This document shows, one piece after another, positions 61,511 through 64,000 of a stretch of 64,000 nt of DNA; position 1 is the first letter of the stretch, and each line of letters starts with the position of its first letter. Made by a program: the position numbers and the translations under genes. The notes under the pieces were generated by a model that saw only the letters and a list, made by a program, of their open reading frames with translations, was not told the DNA's origin and did not search any database. The stretch covers positions 23,945-87,944 of the forward strand of contig JAEVYU010000050.1 of the NCBI GenBank assembly GCA_023392595.1, in the 5' to 3' direction. The DNA comes from Bacillota bacterium (GTDB lineage: Bacteria > Bacillota > UBA4882 > UBA8346).

Positions 61511-61619
61511 CCTTTTCATTTGTGGACTGGGCCGTGGTTGCCAACAATTTCCCTGGATTGGAGTGTTATTGGCGGTTATTCTATGATTCTAAGGAAAAAA
61601 ATCAAAAGGATGGACAGAG

Positions 61620-61814
61620 TTGAAGAATCATAAGATTTTAGGAATTACTTTGATGCTGGTATTTGCGGTCGCGCTGAATGGTTGTAATGGAAGCGGGGGA
61701 AATAAAACCCGTCCGGCGCCAACCCGTCCCAAAGCGCCGGAGAACCGGGTGGTGAAAAAATCCGGACCATGGTCGCAGCCGCAATTTCCAGGGATTCATG
61801 AGGGAAGAAGATAA
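61620..61814 (+). CDS. Small lipoprotein
   Basis: 64 residues from TTG 61620, with AAAAGGA upstream. The hydrophobic leader ends in the lipobox VALNGC, so the mature peptide of ~40 residues would be lipid-anchored. It is Pro/Arg/Lys-rich (TRPAPTRPKAPENRVVKK) with no recognised domain. A strong terminator at 61919 could end its transcript. Confidence 0.6.
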   Translation: MKNHKILGITLMLVFAVALNGCNGSGGNKTRPAPTRPKAPENRVVKKSGPWSQPQFPGIHEGRR

Positions 61815-61917
61815 TTTAAGTTCCCCGGCCGCTTCCGCCAATCTGCGCTTTCTGATATACTCTATGACCGTTTCCCCGACCATCTGCCGGAAGATCCGGT
61901 GAATATGAAATTTGGAA
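61810..61917 (-). pseudogene. AraC-family regulator remnant
   Basis: On the minus strand the frame reads SKFHIHRIFRQMVGETV and IEYIRKRRLAEAAGEL, the second helix-turn-helix of AraC/GyrI-type regulators. Only about 40 residues are left: the rest of the DNA-binding domain and the effector domain are missing on both sides. It overlaps the 3' end of the lipoprotein gene. Clearly a fragment. Confidence 0.6.
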
Positions 61918-61918
61918 A

Positions 61919-61958
61919 AATAAGCCCGGCGGGTCCGATGCGCCAGGCTTATTTTTTT
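61919..61958 (+). terminator. Strong intrinsic terminator
   Basis: AATAAGCC-C-GGCG pairs with CGCC-A-GGCTTATT, followed by seven T's. Confidence 0.85.
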
Positions 61959-62147
61959 CGGCTGATTCCGCTTTCAATAAAATCAAGGGATTATCGGTCT
62001 TTCTGCTTCTCCTCTGGGAATACTCCCGTTGATTATTAGAGGTATCATTTCAAATGAATTTTAAAACAAATTCCTGACACTCTTTGCTAATTTTTAAAGT
62101 AGCTTTATTCAAGATGCTAAATTACACCGGAAGATAAGGAACGACTG

Positions 62148-62288
62148 ATGAAAGAATACGATAATACATACTATGGCCCGATTTGCCGCAGGGAAGAGAT
62201 AATCTACAGCGAGGCGTTGATGGACGGGATGATGTTTGGGTATTGGGTGGCGCTGGTTGGGCAAGGAATAGAAAAAATAAAAGTATGA
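62148..62288 (+). CDS. Short frame of unknown function (46 aa)
   Basis: ATG 62148 to TGA 62286-62288, with AAGGA eight bases or so upstream. The product begins MKEYDNTYYGPICRREEIIY and ends in a hydrophobic segment (MFGYWVALVG). No family is recognised, and it may be a fragment of a larger gene. Confidence 0.35.
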   Translation: MKEYDNTYYGPICRREEIIYSEALMDGMMFGYWVALVGQGIEKIKV

Positions 62289-62511
62289 AGAAAGAAGTTT
62301 GAAAATCAAACCTGGGAAAATCATTTTTTTATTGCATCCCCAGAAGTTGTCAAAAAGAAAATCAATCGAAATCGATTCCATATTTAAATTGAAAGTATCT
62401 ACCGGCACTGATTTTAAAATCCGTTTCATCCGTTAAATCCTGGTTCAGACAATGTTTTAGGCAATAATAAAAAGCCCCTGAAATAGACAAATATCCGGCC
62501 TCAAGCAAGCG

Positions 62512-62679
62512 TTGCAAGAGAGGCTCCCGGCGGAATATTATCAAAAGCTGGAAGAGCTTTTGGATTTGGGTTGCGACTCAGGGGTGATGGAAACTTACAC
62601 TTCCTTTGAATATGGTTTTAAGCTCGGCGCTCTGCTGATGCTGGAAGTGCTCGGCAATAAGGGAGAGCTGGCTGAATAA
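62512..62679 (+). pseudogene. Remnant of a small Firmicutes protein (DUF6809-like C-terminus)
   Basis: From TTG 62512 the frame reads LPAEYYQKLEELLDLG and then ETYTSFEYGFKLGALLMLEV. This looks like the C-terminus of short clostridial proteins ending in a GFKLGALLM-type helix. The N-terminal half is missing: a stop lies ~30 bp upstream in frame and no ribosome binding site is seen. The family name is from memory and tentative. Confidence 0.4.
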
Positions 62680-62735
62680 AAAGTTTGACTTAGAAATTTC
62701 GGACTTCATCAATGGTCCGCTTCTTATGGGTATGC

Positions 62736-62741
62736 TATAAT
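62736..62741 (+). promoter_or_regulatory. -10 box upstream of the toxin-antitoxin pair
   Basis: TATAAT lies about 65 bp before the antitoxin start. No good -35 element is visible at the right distance. Confidence 0.35.
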
Positions 62742-62805
62742 AAAGACAAAGAAAGGAAAAATTTTGAATCCTGTTTTTGCATTATTGAGTTCAATGGGGG
62801 TAAAT

Positions 62806-63039
62806 ATGAGAAAGAATATCAATGATATCCGTATGGAAGCTCTGGCACTATCAGCCAGTGAACGTGCCAGTCTGGCCCATGATCTGATTCTAAGCCTAGA
62901 TAACCCTGACGATTTGGAACTTGAGCCAGAGCGGGAAACAGAAATTAAACGTAGAGTTCAAGTCATACAAGAAGGCAAAGCAACCGGACGTTCCATGGAA
63001 TCGGTGGTTTCAGACATTCAAGCGGAGTATGATAAATGA
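62806..63039 (+). CDS. Antitoxin, addiction-module component (TIGR02574-like)
   Basis: 77 residues from ATG 62806, with TGGGGGT upstream; an in-frame extension to 62764 lacks a better site. EALALSASERASLAHDLILSLD and a charged C-terminal helix (EIKRRVQVIQEGKATGRSME) match the putative addiction module antitoxins that pair with ParE toxins. It overlaps the toxin start by 4 bp (ATGA). It should bind and neutralise the toxin and repress the operon. Confidence 0.85.
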   Translation: MRKNINDIRMEALALSASERASLAHDLILSLDNPDDLELEPERETEIKRRVQVIQEGKATGRSMESVVSDIQAEYDK

Positions 63040-63356
63040 TTCAAGTTTTAATTCTTCCCGAAGCGGAGCTGGAATTAAGAGAAATTGTTAAATTTTATGA
63101 AGCGAAATACTCTGTTTTAGGGCTCAATTCTTTACGGGAAATTGAATCCGGGCTAAAAGCGGTCAGGAATCTACCGAATTTATGGCAGCTTCGTAAGGAT
63201 GGCACCCGGAGGTATTTGGTGCATCGTTTTCCTTATCTTGTCGTTTATATCCATCATAATGATTGCATTTGGATAATAGCTTTCGCCCACTGTAAACGAA
63301 AACCGGAACATTGGCGGGATAGAATTCGGAGCGTAAATACGGAACAGAAGGGTTGA
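63036..63356 (+). CDS. ParE/RelE-type toxin
   Basis: 106 residues. VLILPEAELELREIVKFYE, YLVHRFPYLVVYIH and IWIIAFAHCKRKPEHWRDRI follow the ParE pattern, including the C-terminal HxKRxPxYW-like element. ParE toxins inhibit DNA gyrase; RelE relatives cut mRNA. The gene is complete and coupled to the antitoxin, so the module looks functional. Such pairs are often horizontally acquired, fitting the surrounding gene remnants. Confidence 0.87.
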   Translation: MIQVLILPEAELELREIVKFYEAKYSVLGLNSLREIESGLKAVRNLPNLWQLRKDGTRRYLVHRFPYLVVYIHHNDCIWIIAFAHCKRKPEHWRDRIRSVNTEQKG

Positions 63357-63590
63357 CTTTGAAGGGCAGCAAAATATTGGACCGCAACTGCGCCCAGACG
63401 TGACAGAGAAAGCGGCAGAAATCACCGACAAGGATCTTGGTACGTCAGCGAACTGTCCACTGTCTGGGTGTTTGCTTTGCCCTTTCCTTCCGCAGAGGCT
63501 AAAGTCCTGGGCTAACTTTTAAAGACATTATCTCAAACTTCGAACGTAGACCTTCACTTTTTAAACTTACTATAAGGGAGGTATTACCTC

Positions 63591-63755
63591 ATGCTCACCG
63601 ACAAAGACCTTGGCATCCCCAAATTCATTCCCGATCGGATCACGCAGATCGATAACGAGATTGTCCAAAACGACCCCGAATATAAGGTGGCCGGGCCTAT
63701 CCATCCTTTTCTTCTCATTATAGGAGTTTTCCCGGTTGTCAAACCCTGTAATTGA
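63591..63755 (+). pseudogene. Truncated gene of unknown family (54 codons)
   Basis: ATG 63591 is preceded by AAGGGAGG, a good ribosome binding site. The product begins MLTDKDLGIPKFIPDRITQ and then changes character to a hydrophobic, non-matching tail before TGA 63753-63755. This suggests truncation or frameshift after about 35 codons. The same TDKDLG-coding stretch recurs out of context at 63418-63440. I see no recognisable gene from 63756 to the end. Confidence 0.45.
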
Positions 63756-64000
63756 TAGGATACTTTTAGATTCCGTTTTTTGTCCCATGACCACTTTGAA
63801 TTATTCGTTTTGAACAAAATTGAATGCACGACTTTTTGTTTCCTGCTTGTGATGAATTCTCAAAAGAACAAGTGCTAGGGAACCACTGATTAATTAACCT
63901 TCCAGCATTTTTCTTGATTAAATTTTTTGATTTTGAAGCATTTAAAGGCTAATATTCACCATACTTTACTGTTTCTAGGGGTATTCACCCGAAAAAGGGC

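Noticed and set aside
62362..62544. 60-codon minus-strand frame containing CLNQDLTDET
   Set aside because: The sequence matches the AATCC/GGTTCAGAC-type non-coding repeat seen elsewhere in intergenic regions and has no ribosome binding site.
63840..64000. Possible insertion sequence end (GGGAACCACTGATTAA)
   Set aside because: Only a vague resemblance to IS ends; no transposase frame or terminal inverted repeat can be shown within the window.

Overview
This is a 64 kb stretch of bacterial chromosome with moderate-to-low GC. It carries many strong AGGAGG-type ribosome binding sites and frequent TTG/GTG starts. It also has a c-di-GMP riboswitch, LacI/ROK sugar regulators, and DUF134 plus NifX-type genes. 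Together these point to the Firmicutes (Bacillota), probably an anaerobic plant-polysaccharide degrader. An EmrA/EmrB/TolC efflux set and an LPS-kinase-like gene suggest a diderm member (Halanaerobiales, Negativicutes or Limnochordia/Hydrogenispora-like). That placement is inference; no rRNA gene is present to test it.

Layout. 1-5.3 kb: xylan/arabinoxylan oligosaccharide utilisation (truncated GH8, headless LacI remnant, GH43, GH39). 5.4-7.5 kb: small unknown genes, an internally repeated acidic protein and a 42-bp minisatellite. 7.6-10.6 kb: methyltransferase plus a ZnuABC-like metal importer. 10.9-15.9 kb: sulfur uptake and relay island (two TusA proteins, divergent LysR, two half-size YeeE/YedE channels, thioredoxin-reductase-like flavoprotein, exported double rhodanese). 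16.1-19.3 kb: WecE-like sugar aminotransferase, GT2 and ATP-grasp ligase. 19.6-22.4 kb: NitT/TauT-type ABC importer. 22.4-24.9 kb: GT-C membrane glycosyltransferase and Sfp-type phosphopantetheinyl transferase.

25.2-30.1 kb: accessory zone with tRNA-Gly, a GEMM-I riboswitch in front of two tiny genes, a CheY, exported and membrane proteins of unknown function and a decayed gene. 30.5-38.6 kb: ROK-regulated sugar locus (ABC importer without ATPase, mutarotase, isomerase, class II aldolase). 38.8-46.3 kb: nucleobase and amine salvage (BMP-family binding protein, XRE-cupin regulator, adenine deaminase, SAH/guanine-deaminase-like amidohydrolase, agmatine deiminase and N-carbamoylputrescine amidase). 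46.7-51.5 kb: chemoreceptor, Bcr/CflA transporter, M3 oligopeptidase. 51.8-58.6 kb: tripartite efflux system (TolC gene frameshifted), kinase-like protein and a two-component system.

58.6-64 kb: a long gene-poor zone with a promoter-preceded multi-hairpin segment that may be an ncRNA or sORF, then a NifX/DUF134 operon with a near-consensus promoter flanked by palindromic operators, a small lipoprotein, several gene remnants and a ParE-type toxin-antitoxin pair.

Three families of intergenic palindromic elements recur through the window and mark gene borders. The best candidates for undescribed biology are the riboswitch-controlled small genes, the split-channel sulfur relay, the amino-sugar/ATP-grasp trio, the 21/42-bp coding-like repeats and the structured RNA/sORF near 59.6 kb.
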